Below, in pieces: positions 17,669-25,350 of a stretch of DNA of 53,176 nucleotides (positions within the stretch are counted from its first letter, which is position 1; each line of letters begins with the position of its first letter). The position numbers were made by a program, and so were the translations under genes. Source of the stretch: Dyadobacter soli (lineage in GTDB: Bacteria; Bacteroidota; Bacteroidia; Cytophagales; Spirosomataceae). The notes beneath the pieces were generated by a model. That model did no database searches, was not told where the DNA came from, and saw only the letters and a list, made by a program, of their open reading frames with translations. The stretch lies in contig NZ_FNAN01000034.1 of NCBI RefSeq assembly GCF_900101885.1, positions 1 to 53,176 of the forward strand, read 5' to 3'.

Positions 17669-17918
17669 TTTTAAAAGTTAAACAATGAAATAAATGAACT
17701 TGTGGCCAGTCGCTAGCGTCTGACCGATTGCGCTTATTTCAAACGGCATACCAACCTGGATTTCCCTGAAATTTTTTCAGGGTTATGACATTTTTTTCTG
17801 ACAGATTTACACTGCAGAAAACTGACAAGTTGTTTACAGTCCACCGATAATTCAAGGGAAGGTATCTCGATGAATACCGGGGTACCCTTTAAACCTTTAC
17901 TTCGCGTTCACTGCCCAT

Positions 17919-19109
17919 TCAGCCATGTTGCAAGCTCTTCTGGGGATCGAAAACCACACGCATGCAATTGTCTTCTTTTAACGTGAACATGTCATACCCC
18001 TGCTGCCCCTGGTGCAAGCCCATTTTATGAGTTACCAGAAACGAAGGATCGACATCACCGTTTTGAACGTGATCCAACAACCTGGGAATGTATTTCGGCC
18101 CGTGCATTTGTCCCATCTTGAAAGTCAGCGCCTTATTCATCGCCGCGCCCATCGGTATCTTGTCTGCGAAGCCGCTGTAAACACCTACAATGGAAACGGT
18201 ACCGCCTTTGCGGCAGGCCATGATGGCATCCCGCAACACAAGCGGCCGGTCATTTTCCATTCTTGCCCATTGTTTTGCCTTGTCGTAGGCATAGCCAATG
18301 CCGGTACCTGACGATTCCATACCCACCGCATCAATGCAGCAGTCGGGGCCGCGGCCTCCGGTCAGGTCTTTCAAAGCTTCCAAAACCTCTACTTCCGTGA
18401 AATTGAGCGTTTCGGCTTTGCTCTTTTCTTTCGCTACCCGCAGCCGATAGGCCTCCCGATCAATCGCGATCACCCTTTCGGCACCTAGTAGCCAGGCACT
18501 TTGCATGGCCATTTGTCCTACGCCGCCCGCTCCCCATACGGCCACCACGCTTCCCGGTTTGATGTTCGCCATATCGGCCGCCATGTAGCCGGTCGGAAAC
18601 GCGTCGGAACAGAAGATAACCGAATCATCCTGCAAACCTTCCGGCACTTTGAAAGCGCCATTATCTGCGAACGGAACGCGGATGTATTGCGCGTGACTGC
18701 CCGCGTACCCGCCGAAAGCATGGGTGTACCCGTAGATGCCGGCCAGCGTATCCCCGAACATTTTTTCAGGCAGGTAGGCATTGGGATTTGTATTGTCACA
18801 AAGCGAATAAGACTGCTGGTTGCAATAATGACACTCCCCGCAGGCAATCACCGAAGCCACCACCACCCGGTCGCCTTTGACAAACTTTTTAACATCCCTG
18901 CCGGTTTCCACGACCCCGCCCATAAACTCGTGGCCCAGCACATCGCCGGCTTTCACGGTCGGTATAAATCCATTGATAATGTGCAGGTCGGAGCCACATA
19001 CCGATGACAGTGTTACGCGTACGATCATATCTTTGGGGCTGATGATTTCCGGATCGGGCACGTTTTCCACGCGCAGGTCCTTGACGCTGTTATAACAAAG
19101 GGCTTTCAT
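17919..19109 (-). CDS. Zinc-dependent alcohol dehydrogenase (formaldehyde-dehydrogenase-like)
   Basis: 396 residues from ATG 19109. Catalytic zinc ligands C38, H60 and E61 (VCGSDLH; LGHEF), structural zinc ligands C90, C93, C96 and C104 (ACGECHYCNQQSYSLC) and a Rossmann motif VWGAGGVGQMA near 195. The layout with a long insert around 270-300 resembles glutathione-independent formaldehyde dehydrogenases and threonine-dehydrogenase-like MDR enzymes. It would oxidise an alcohol or aldehyde adduct with NAD. An in-frame extension to 19196 lies inside the SRPBCC gene; the conserved MKALCYN start is preferred, leaving a 20-base overlap with that gene. Confidence 0.9.
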   Translation of the reverse strand: MKALCYNSVKDLRVENVPDPEIISPKDMIVRVTLSSVCGSDLHIINGFIPTVKAGDVLGHEFMGGVVETGRDVKKFVKGDRVVVASVIACGECHYCNQQSYSLCDNTNPNAYLPEKMFGDTLAGIYGYTHAFGGYAGSHAQYIRVPFADNGAFKVPEGLQDDSVIFCSDAFPTGYMAADMANIKPGSVVAVWGAGGVGQMAMQSAWLLGAERVIAIDREAYRLRVAKEKSKAETLNFTEVEVLEALKDLTGGRGPDCCIDAVGMESSGTGIGYAYDKAKQWARMENDRPLVLRDAIMACRKGGTVSIVGVYSGFADKIPMGAAMNKALTFKMGQMHGPKYIPRLLDHVQNGDVDPSFLVTHKMGLHQGQQGYDMFTLKEDNCMRVVFDPQKSLQHG

Positions 19110-19899
19110 ATGCTTGCTCGATTTTGTCGTGAGTAGTATCTCCAAATGCCAGCTTTTTGCCCGAAGGTTGTGCTTCGCTAACAGGAATTTCACCAATCTC
19201 CATGAGCCGTTTAAAGCGGCGCAAGTCTTCCTTCAACATTTGTTTGAAAGCGGGATTGAAGAGCTTCGCAACCGTAGAGCCAATGGCGCCCGCCGGCGGC
19301 AGATATTTGATGATCACGTAAATCTCCGTCCCCTGATCCCCAGGCGCGTCTTTGAACAAAACTTCTCCCGAGTTGTCCACGGCAGCATTAAGAACCGATC
19401 GCCAGCTGAGCTTTTCATTTTCAACTTCTTCCACGATCTCCGCATCCCAGGAAATTTTCCCGACACCACCCGGCACCGGCGCGACCCAATGCGACCTTCT
19501 TTCGTCCGTCTGGCTTACCGATTCCAAATGCTGCATGAATGTGGGCAGATTTTCAAGCTTGCGCCAGTACTGATACACCTCCGTTCTCGGCTTGTTGATG
19601 GTGAGGCTTTTGGTAATCTCTGCTGTCTCGACGGACTTTTTCGCGGGCCCTCTTTGCACGAGATTGTTCACAGGACAATAACCCGAAGCGCCCCTTTCGA
19701 ACAAGGCCGCACCCGCGGCACCTGCCAGCAAGCCGGGCATCGAAAATTTCCGTAACCCGAAATACATCAATGCAAGTCCCGCCGCGGCGGATACGATCCG
19801 CTCAGTGGAGCCGACATTCATGTAAGACGAACCCGTCGGAAGCGGCTTGATCACGCCGCGATCGATGAATTCAGATGATCTGATTTTGATTGTTGCCAT
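19090..19899 (-). CDS. DUF2892-like membrane segment fused to SRPBCC cyclase/dehydrase domain
   Basis: 269 residues. Residues about 30-85 form a small hydrophobic hairpin (IVSAAAGLALMYFGLRKF, LLAGAAGAALF) of the YgaP/DUF2892 type followed by SGYCPVNNL. Residues about 95-235 are an SRPBCC/polyketide-cyclase-like domain (SLTINKPRTEVYQYWRKLENLP; WVAPVPGG; SWRSV; GTEIYVIIKYLPP). It probably binds a hydrophobic ligand at the membrane. It is immediately upstream of, and overlaps by 20 bases, the alcohol dehydrogenase gene, a pairing that I recall elsewhere; the joint role is unknown. Confidence 0.82.
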   Translation of the reverse strand: MATIKIRSSEFIDRGVIKPLPTGSSYMNVGSTERIVSAAAGLALMYFGLRKFSMPGLLAGAAGAALFERGASGYCPVNNLVQRGPAKKSVETAEITKSLTINKPRTEVYQYWRKLENLPTFMQHLESVSQTDERRSHWVAPVPGGVGKISWDAEIVEEVENEKLSWRSVLNAAVDNSGEVLFKDAPGDQGTEIYVIIKYLPPAGAIGSTVAKLFNPAFKQMLKEDLRRFKRLMEIGEIPVSEAQPSGKKLAFGDTTHDKIEQAYESPLL

Positions 19900-20149
19900 C
19901 GCTTTTTAATTAATTAAGTGGAAAGGCATTCATTAATTAGGGACGGCCGGTAGGAAAACAATGTTCCTGACTGATATGGGATTGGAATGCAACCCAAGTA
20001 TTACATAAGTAACTGACATAAAACATGTTATGTTATAATAAGCGCTGCTACAAGTGAATTGAATTCCCCATTCCGTGGTCAAAAAGGGAGTAATCGATGC
20101 TGGCATTCTCTCTGCTGCTGCCAAGAAATACCTACATTTGCCAGATATT

Positions 20150-20983
20150 ATGAGCAATGATGCAATTGTGAACGCACATATAGAAGAAATCAAGAAAAGC
20201 ATAGAACCACTGCGGAGACAGGTGGTTAGCCATAAAGTTTATCAGTCGATCAGTTCACTGGATGACCTGCGTATATTCATGAAATATCACATATACGCTG
20301 TTTGGGATTTTATGTCGCTCCTTAAAAGTCTGCAAAATTCACTCACATGTACTACTGTCCCGTGGGTGCCAAAGGGCGAAGGGAAGACAAGGTATCTTAT
20401 CAATGAGATCGTTGCAGGGGAAGAATCGGATGTTGATATGGATGGCAATCACACCAGCCATTTCGAGCTTTATCTTTCGGCCATGGAACAATGTGGGGCC
20501 GAGACGGACTCAATTGAGACCTTCTTAGCCGGACTGAATAGAACCCATGATCTGGAGGCTGCCTTTCAGGCGGCTAACACCCCGGAAAAAGCCCGCGAAT
20601 TTGTGAGATACACTTTTGAAACGATCGGCCAAAAGCAGGAGCATGTATTGGCCGCAGTCTTTACTTTCGGCAGAGAAGACCTGATTCCGGACATGTTCCA
20701 CCAGATGGTCAGCGACTTATACATAAATTCTCCTGAAAGTATTTCCATCTTCAAATATTACCTCGAACGGCACATTGAAGTGGATGGCGGACATCATGGT
20801 CAACTTGCGTTGGAAATGACATCAGCGCTGTGCGGTGAAAACGAATCCCATTGGAAGCAGACTCAGGAACACATCGCTACTGCGCTACAAATGCGAATCG
20901 CACTTTGGGATGGCGCCTATGAAGAAATTCTGGCGCACGCCGCAACGCTGCCAGAATCACAGAAACTGTGCTTGGATAATTAA
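20150..20983 (+). CDS. DUF3050 family protein
   Basis: 277 residues from ATG 20150, chosen because homologues begin just before the helix INAHIEEIKKSIEPLRRQVVSH. All-helical, with recurring His and Glu residues (MKYHIYAVWDFMSLLKSLQ; NHTSHFELYLSAME; YYLERHIEVDGGHHGQLAL) that suggest a haem-oxygenase-like fold and a possible di-metal site. This is DUF3050, of unknown activity. An in-frame upstream ATG would add 25 residues. Its stop overlaps the convergent VOC gene by 4 bases. Confidence 0.82.
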   Translation: MSNDAIVNAHIEEIKKSIEPLRRQVVSHKVYQSISSLDDLRIFMKYHIYAVWDFMSLLKSLQNSLTCTTVPWVPKGEGKTRYLINEIVAGEESDVDMDGNHTSHFELYLSAMEQCGAETDSIETFLAGLNRTHDLEAAFQAANTPEKAREFVRYTFETIGQKQEHVLAAVFTFGREDLIPDMFHQMVSDLYINSPESISIFKYYLERHIEVDGGHHGQLALEMTSALCGENESHWKQTQEHIATALQMRIALWDGAYEEILAHAATLPESQKLCLDN

Positions 20984-21501
20984 TCGAGCGGTCCGATCAA
21001 CTCAACAAAAGTGTCGTCCGGATCCTGTACAAGCAGAAAATGTGCGTCCTTGTTCAATGGGGTTGGCGAGCTGCCCAGAAATGCAACTTTCCGCTCTTTC
21101 AGTCTTTCAATGATACCTTTTAATGACTTGACCTGAATTGTGATGTACTGTACGCCCGTATCATCTTGTATAAACTTAGGTTTGGCATGTGCTGCTTTCC
21201 TGCCAAAGCTCATAAGCTTCCAGTCACTCGCCTGCGGGCTATTTTCCAATTTCAGGATTTGGACCTGCACAGAATCCCCGCCAGTCAAACCGCCCCTCTT
21301 TCCAAACTCTCCGCCAATCGTGAACTTTCCGGTTTTAACCATTCCGATCCCGTTGACATAGAAATCCAGCGCGCGTTCCATGTCTGAAACCACCACGCCC
21401 ATACCGATTTGCGGACTTCTGAAATTTGATTGAGAAAAAGCCATACTGCTTAACAGCACGCCGCACCCGATTGTGAAAACTTTGATTAAATTAACTTTCA
21501 T
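20980..21501 (-). CDS. Secreted VOC-superfamily (glyoxalase-like) protein
   Basis: 173 residues. A signal peptide (about residues 1-23, ending MAFSQS) exports it. The body has the paired beta-alpha-beta-beta-beta units of the vicinal-oxygen-chelate fold: MGVVVSDMERALDFYVNGIGM, then VQYITIQVKSLKGIIERLKER and LLVQDPDDTFVELIG. Glu near the end (VELIG) is a usual metal ligand. Periplasmic VOC proteins are often uncharacterised; the substrate is unknown. Confidence 0.85.
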   Translation of the reverse strand: MKVNLIKVFTIGCGVLLSSMAFSQSNFRSPQIGMGVVVSDMERALDFYVNGIGMVKTGKFTIGGEFGKRGGLTGGDSVQVQILKLENSPQASDWKLMSFGRKAAHAKPKFIQDDTGVQYITIQVKSLKGIIERLKERKVAFLGSSPTPLNKDAHFLLVQDPDDTFVELIGPLD

Positions 21502-21879
21502 TTGATTTGGAAATTGTAATTGGATATGTTTGACAGGTATAATGCGAGAAAGCGTGAACTATACTCGGATCGGGAGATTTTTATTAATCTTAACTATTCT
21601 TGGTGTTCGGTACCTGGATACCTGTAAGGTAAAGTAATCTCATGAGGCGCCACATATGCCATAATCAGTGCAAAGCTACCAGATAGAGGTATTTTTGGGG
21701 CGGCATAGTCAAATTCGATAATCTCCATTGACCATATGCCTATCCCAAAATCTAAATTAAGTTCATTTGCCCAGCCCAGTTTTCATAAATCAAGCTTTAT
21801 ATTGTAGTTACCTGGAATGGCCATTGTTAGATTGAATTTAATTAGCCCACTTAGGAAATAGATTAAATCAATTAGCTTT
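21502..21879. other. 378-base gap before the porin gene
   Basis: On the plus strand TTTG (21501-21504), 20 bases, then TATGTTTG (21525-21532) matches the Bacteroidetes -33/-7 promoter pattern, about 350 bases before the porin start, so a long leader is possible. The middle holds a minus-strand remnant frame described separately. Confidence 0.35.
21594..21824 (-). pseudogene. Unrecognised 76-codon frame with an in-frame TGA
   Basis: From ATG 21824 the minus strand reads MAIPGNYNIKLDL, TGA (21783-21785), then 62 more codons (KLGWANELNLDFGIG, IPLSGSFALIMAYVAP) to TAG at 21594. The composition after the stop is protein-like and beta-rich. I do not recognise it; it may be a gene fragment or chance. 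Confidence 0.25.
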
Positions 21880-23220
21880 GTGCGAAATAGTTTTGTTGTT
21901 GTGCACAGGATCATCATTCAAATCCTAGTAAAGCCCTATCTCGTTGCGATACTCCTACACGCGAGCGCATCCGGTCTCTTTGCACAGAAGTCTGACACGA
22001 TACGTCGCGAGTTAACCGTGGATTTTGAAATAAGGCCACGGGCTGAATACCGTGACAACTTCAAATGGACCAGTTCGGACACGCTTATGCCCCAGGTTTA
22101 CACGACCCAGCGGAATAGACTGAGTATTAATTTTCAATCCGACAAGCTCAGATTACACGCGTCGCCGCAGGAGATTCACGTGTGGGGAGAAATGGGAAAA
22201 CTCTCACGCGTTGGAAACCTTAATTTCTTTGAGCTTTTTGTTGAACCGAAAATTACCAAAAACCTGTCCGTAAGGATCGGTAGGCAAGCGCTTTCCCTTG
22301 ATAACGGCAGGATATTTTCCGCAGCTCCATGGGGTCAGCAAAGTCGCACTCATGAAGGGGTTAGGTTTCTTTACAAGAAGAATTTTGAAACGGATCTGAC
22401 TATCGCGTTCACCAGGCCCTATGCGAAACACTTCGATCTGGCATACTCTCCCGTAGGGTCGCATACTTACAAATATCTGCTTGTACATCACCTTAAATAC
22501 AAATTCTCTAACCAGGTTTCTCTGACTATCATCAATGCGATGGATGTATTCCACAGAACATCGGGGGATAAACAATACTATAAGCGGATTACGAACGGTG
22601 GGCGACTGGAATATGACAAAGAATGGTTTTATGCGACCGTTAATGCCTATTACCAGTATGGCGAAAATGCAGCTTCGAAACCGATCCGCGCTTATTACGT
22701 CCAACCTGAGATTAGTGCTAACACTGGTCGAACGCTAATCAGGCTGGGTGCCGAAGTAATGAGTGGGAACAGAAGCACTGTCGGCAATGAGGCATCTGCT
22801 TCATTCGTGCCGCTTTATGGTGTGGCTTGGAAATTTATGGGCAATATGAATTTGTTCACCAGGTTTCCAGCCGATGTTAATGAGAAAGGTCTTGTCAACC
22901 CATATTTGTTTGTAGTTTATCAGGCCAGTAAGAAGCTATCATTTCGCGGCGACTCGCATCTTTTCTATTCCCAATATCCGCTGCTCGAAGAAGGCCGACA
23001 GATCGACGGAACTTACCTGGGATTCGAGGGCGATTTGTCATTAAACTACAAACCGGTCAAGGCGTTGGAAATCATCTATGGATTTTCTTTCACATTGGCA
23101 AATAAACGCATGGAGCTACTTGGCAAGGTGCCTGATTCCGGTGAGGTGCCGGTATGGAGCTATCTGATGATATCTTACGCTCCGCGCTTGTTCTCGCGAA
23201 AGTGGATAGATGTTCGATAA
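21880..23220 (+). CDS. Alginate-export-type outer-membrane porin
   Basis: 446 residues. An N-terminal signal region (hydrophobic to about residue 35, LFAQKSD cleavage area) and a beta-barrel-like body with alternating strands. Family pattern: VDFEIRPRAEYRDNF, YTTQRNRLSINFQSDKLRLHAS, IRIGRQALSLDNGRIF-like segment, THEGVRFLYKK and barrel end KWIDVR. Members of this family form outer-membrane channels for small solutes or anionic polymers. The GTG start at 21880 is provisional; no ATG precedes the signal. The truncated haemoglobin gene follows 39 bases later and may be co-transcribed. Confidence 0.8.
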   Translation: MRNSFVVVHRIIIQILVKPYLVAILLHASASGLFAQKSDTIRRELTVDFEIRPRAEYRDNFKWTSSDTLMPQVYTTQRNRLSINFQSDKLRLHASPQEIHVWGEMGKLSRVGNLNFFELFVEPKITKNLSVRIGRQALSLDNGRIFSAAPWGQQSRTHEGVRFLYKKNFETDLTIAFTRPYAKHFDLAYSPVGSHTYKYLLVHHLKYKFSNQVSLTIINAMDVFHRTSGDKQYYKRITNGGRLEYDKEWFYATVNAYYQYGENAASKPIRAYYVQPEISANTGRTLIRLGAEVMSGNRSTVGNEASASFVPLYGVAWKFMGNMNLFTRFPADVNEKGLVNPYLFVVYQASKKLSFRGDSHLFYSQYPLLEEGRQIDGTYLGFEGDLSLNYKPVKALEIIYGFSFTLANKRMELLGKVPDSGEVPVWSYLMISYAPRLFSRKWIDVR

Positions 23221-23259
23221 ATTGTAGTTTAGCAAACGCTTCGACGTCTATCAACTGCT

Positions 23260-23736
23260 ATGATTCAAAAGTCCTCAATCCCTACATTGTTTGAATGGGC
23301 AGGCGGAATGCCTGTTTTTGAGCAATTAACAAAGTTCTTCTACCAGAAAGTCTTACAAGATCCTCTGTTGGAGCCAGTTTTCAAGCATATGTCGCCCGAG
23401 CATCAGATGCACGTGGCGCATTTTATTGCCGAAGTTTTTGGCGGGCCAGAGTGGTACAGTACCGCGGACGGAAACCATTTCAAAATGATCCAGAAGCACC
23501 TGAACAAGCATCTCACTGAGCAACATCGACAGCGTTGGGTAGCCTTACTGCTCGAAACCGCCGACGAGATTCGCTTGCCTGACGATCCTGAGTTTCGGTC
23601 AGCATTCGTCGCCTATATTGAGTGGGGAACTCGGATCGCAGTGATCAATTCAAACAGTGATGAACTGCAAATGAATCCTGACGAACCAATGCCAAAATGG
23701 GGCTGGGGTGTTCCAGGCGGGCCTTTCCTTGGTTGA
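23260..23736 (+). CDS. Group II truncated haemoglobin-like protein
   Basis: 158 residues. TLFEWAGGMPVFEQLTKFFYQKVLQDPLLEPVF is the usual A-B helix start of truncated globins; GGPEWY follows the E helix, and MIQKHLNKHLTEQHRQRW holds the proximal His region of the F helix. The C-terminal proline/glycine tail (PMPKWGWGVPGGPF) is typical of the Bacteroidota/Proteobacteria subgroup. It should bind haem and oxygen or NO and may detoxify NO or peroxide. Directly downstream of the porin gene. Confidence 0.87.
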   Translation: MIQKSSIPTLFEWAGGMPVFEQLTKFFYQKVLQDPLLEPVFKHMSPEHQMHVAHFIAEVFGGPEWYSTADGNHFKMIQKHLNKHLTEQHRQRWVALLLETADEIRLPDDPEFRSAFVAYIEWGTRIAVINSNSDELQMNPDEPMPKWGWGVPGGPFLG

Positions 23737-23818
23737 TTTGCATACTTTGCCCGTCCAATCCAAAGCGAGGCCGTTCAGCCATTCCTGCGCTATGGATTTA
23801 GTGGTCGCTGCACCTGAG

Positions 23819-24028
23819 CTACCGATAAAATAGCCAACTCCACGCAAGTTGCTTCCAATTTTTTACCCGCATTCCTGAGGAGTCTGACCATTCTCTTAGA
23901 GCGTAATAATCAAAAAATGTAGATGCGTTCTCAGCCGTAGATCCCTGCTGCAAAAAATAAACCCTGACATGAATTTTGTCAGGGGGACACTGGCTTCCCA
24001 AACCAGATGAAAATAGTTTCTTCTTCAT
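23819..24028 (-). CDS. Small mobile-element protein, 69 aa
   Basis: ATG 24028 overlaps the TGA of the HTH gene (ATGA), so it is probably translationally coupled. The C-terminal part has the pattern VRVYFLQQGSTAENASTFFDYYALREW followed by VKNWKQLAWSWL, which I recall from the ends of replication or regulatory proteins of Bacteroidetes mobile elements (F-Y-x-x-Y...W...NWK...W). It has no membrane segment. Its function is unknown; the context suggests a partner of the HTH protein in element excision or replication. Confidence 0.6.
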   Translation of the reverse strand: MKKKLFSSGLGSQCPPDKIHVRVYFLQQGSTAENASTFFDYYALREWSDSSGMRVKNWKQLAWSWLFYR

Positions 24029-24345
24029 TTTACCGCAGCAGTTTTAAACTTCTCAAACATTTTGTCGATGTCTGCCCGGTCGTAGTAAATAACGCCGCCG
24101 ATCCGCATAAAACTGAGCTGACGGCTTAGTCGCATGGCATGCAGCTTGCCGGGCGATATATCAAGCAGTTTCCGTACTTCTCGGGATTTGAGCCATTGCT
24201 TGGAATGCTGAGCCCCTCCACCAGCAAGTAGCCTCCTCATTTCGGAAAGCATTTGCTCCTTAAACTTTTCCAGATCTGCCAAAGTGACTAATTGATGCGC
24301 GTATAACGCCGAACTTTCCTCAGTTTGCTTGCCCTTCTTTTCCAT
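24025..24345 (-). CDS. Helix-turn-helix / excisionase-family protein
   Basis: 106 residues from ATG 24345; a longer frame to 24516 would run through the terminator hairpin and is not believed. The C-terminal half is a MerR/Xis-like winged helix (WLKSREVRKLLDISPGKLHAMRLSRQLSFMRIGGVIYYDRADIDKMF); the N-terminal half is a helix (LVTLADLEKFKEQMLSEMRRLL). Proteins of this type bind element ends or the origin. Coupled to the 69-aa gene downstream, and 168 bases from the end of ardA. Confidence 0.85.
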   Translation of the reverse strand: MEKKGKQTEESSALYAHQLVTLADLEKFKEQMLSEMRRLLAGGGAQHSKQWLKSREVRKLLDISPGKLHAMRLSRQLSFMRIGGVIYYDRADIDKMFEKFKTAAVK

Positions 24346-24469
24346 TGCTGCTTGCTTTACGTTAATTATCAAAACATCGACTACCACGTGCAGACGATGT
24401 TTTTGATTGGAAAGTAGTAAGCAGCATTTGAATATTGCTTCCTCTTTTTCTCGGTGGAACAAAAAGAAT

Positions 24470-24508
24470 AAAGTGCCGTTCGATGCGGGCCGCATCCAAC
24501 GGCACTTT
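24470..24508 (-). terminator. Long two-part terminator hairpin after ardA
   Basis: AAAGTGCCGTT / AACGGCACTTT (11 bp), a C-C mismatch, then GATGCG / CGCATC (6 bp) around a GGC loop. It starts 4 bases after the ardA stop; read on the minus strand it is followed by a T-rich tract. Confidence 0.8.
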
Positions 24509-24512
24509 GCCT

Positions 24513-25069
24513 TCAATAATCTGTGAAGATGTGACCTTCGTGGTCGCTGTATCCTTCTAGAAACAAGTCTTTGGCGAAGGCTTCGTAGTCGAAATAACGC
24601 TCGAGAGTCACCGGAGCACCTGACAACAAACCAGTATCTTCGACATATTGGTAAGTGTATTCAAGTGTAGCATCTTTCCCGGAGCCTCCAAAGACCCCTG
24701 GTAGCTTTCCCGGAATCCTTCAAGTTGGTCATCCAATTCGTATCCGTTGGACGGCCAATAGTTGATCTTTTTACAATAAATCTCGAATGCTTCGGCAGTC
24801 TCATCGTCCATCTCGCTGGTAGCCTCAAAGTAGGCGAACACTTCTTTATGAAGGCTACATTCCGAAATCAAAAAATCCGGGATGTTTTCCCAGTCCTGAA
24901 ACATCAACTCCGGATCGAATTCATTACGATGAAACTCATGGCAGTCTTGCAGGAATTCTTTGAGATCAGCGTAATCTGTCAGGTCAAACCATTTGCCGAA
25001 CAGCGAGCCATTGTTGTACTGACCGTAAGTCCCTACGTAGATTCTTGCAGCATTTTGGAGATTTCTCAT
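24513..25069 (-). pseudogene. ardA: Antirestriction protein ArdA, frameshifted
   Basis: The first frame from ATG 25069 reads ARIYVGTYGQYNNGSLFGKWFDL through the acidic middle to LEGFRESYQG, a clear ArdA (DNA mimic that blocks type I restriction enzymes). It then leaves the family. The -1 frame continues with EYTYQYVEDTGLLSG, LERYFDYEAFAKDLF and DHEGHIF to TGA at 24513, the normal ArdA end. The junction lies at CCAGGGGTCTTTGG: one missing G in the G run explains it. It may be a real mutation, a sequencing error or a programmed shift. The uninterrupted first frame would end at 24608 and lose the C-terminal third. Confidence 0.85.
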
Positions 25070-25140
25070 GATTGAAAGGTATTTAAGTAGCTAAGGCCCC
25101 GGCTTTGTGCTCAGGGCAATCGCTGCCTTCCACTCAATGT

Positions 25141-25260
25141 AAAAATGATGGGGCTTGCCCCCTGGTTGCAAGCCCATACGGCGGTTTAAGGTGCGGCTGG
25201 CTAATGCGGGTTCAGCTAAATAGCCGGATGACGAAGTGCAGGCTTGCAACCGTCATTTTT
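25141..25260. repeat. Complex inverted-repeat element upstream of ardA
   Basis: Outer arms AAAAATGATGG (25141-25151) and CCGTCATTTTT (25250-25260) pair over 11 bp with one wobble. Inside, GGTTGCAAGCC (25164-25174) and GGCTTGCAACC (25241-25251) are perfect complements, and GGCTTGC (25152-25158) is a competing partner of the first. The gap 25070-25350 has no gene. It could be a structured RNA, a protein-binding site or part of a transfer origin. Confidence 0.6.
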
Positions 25261-25350
25261 TGCTTTGTAACTTTCGTTTGCACTGAACGCATCTTTTAAT
25301 GCTTCTTTTCAGCAATCTGAACAACTTGGAAAAAGCACTGTAGCTACCCG

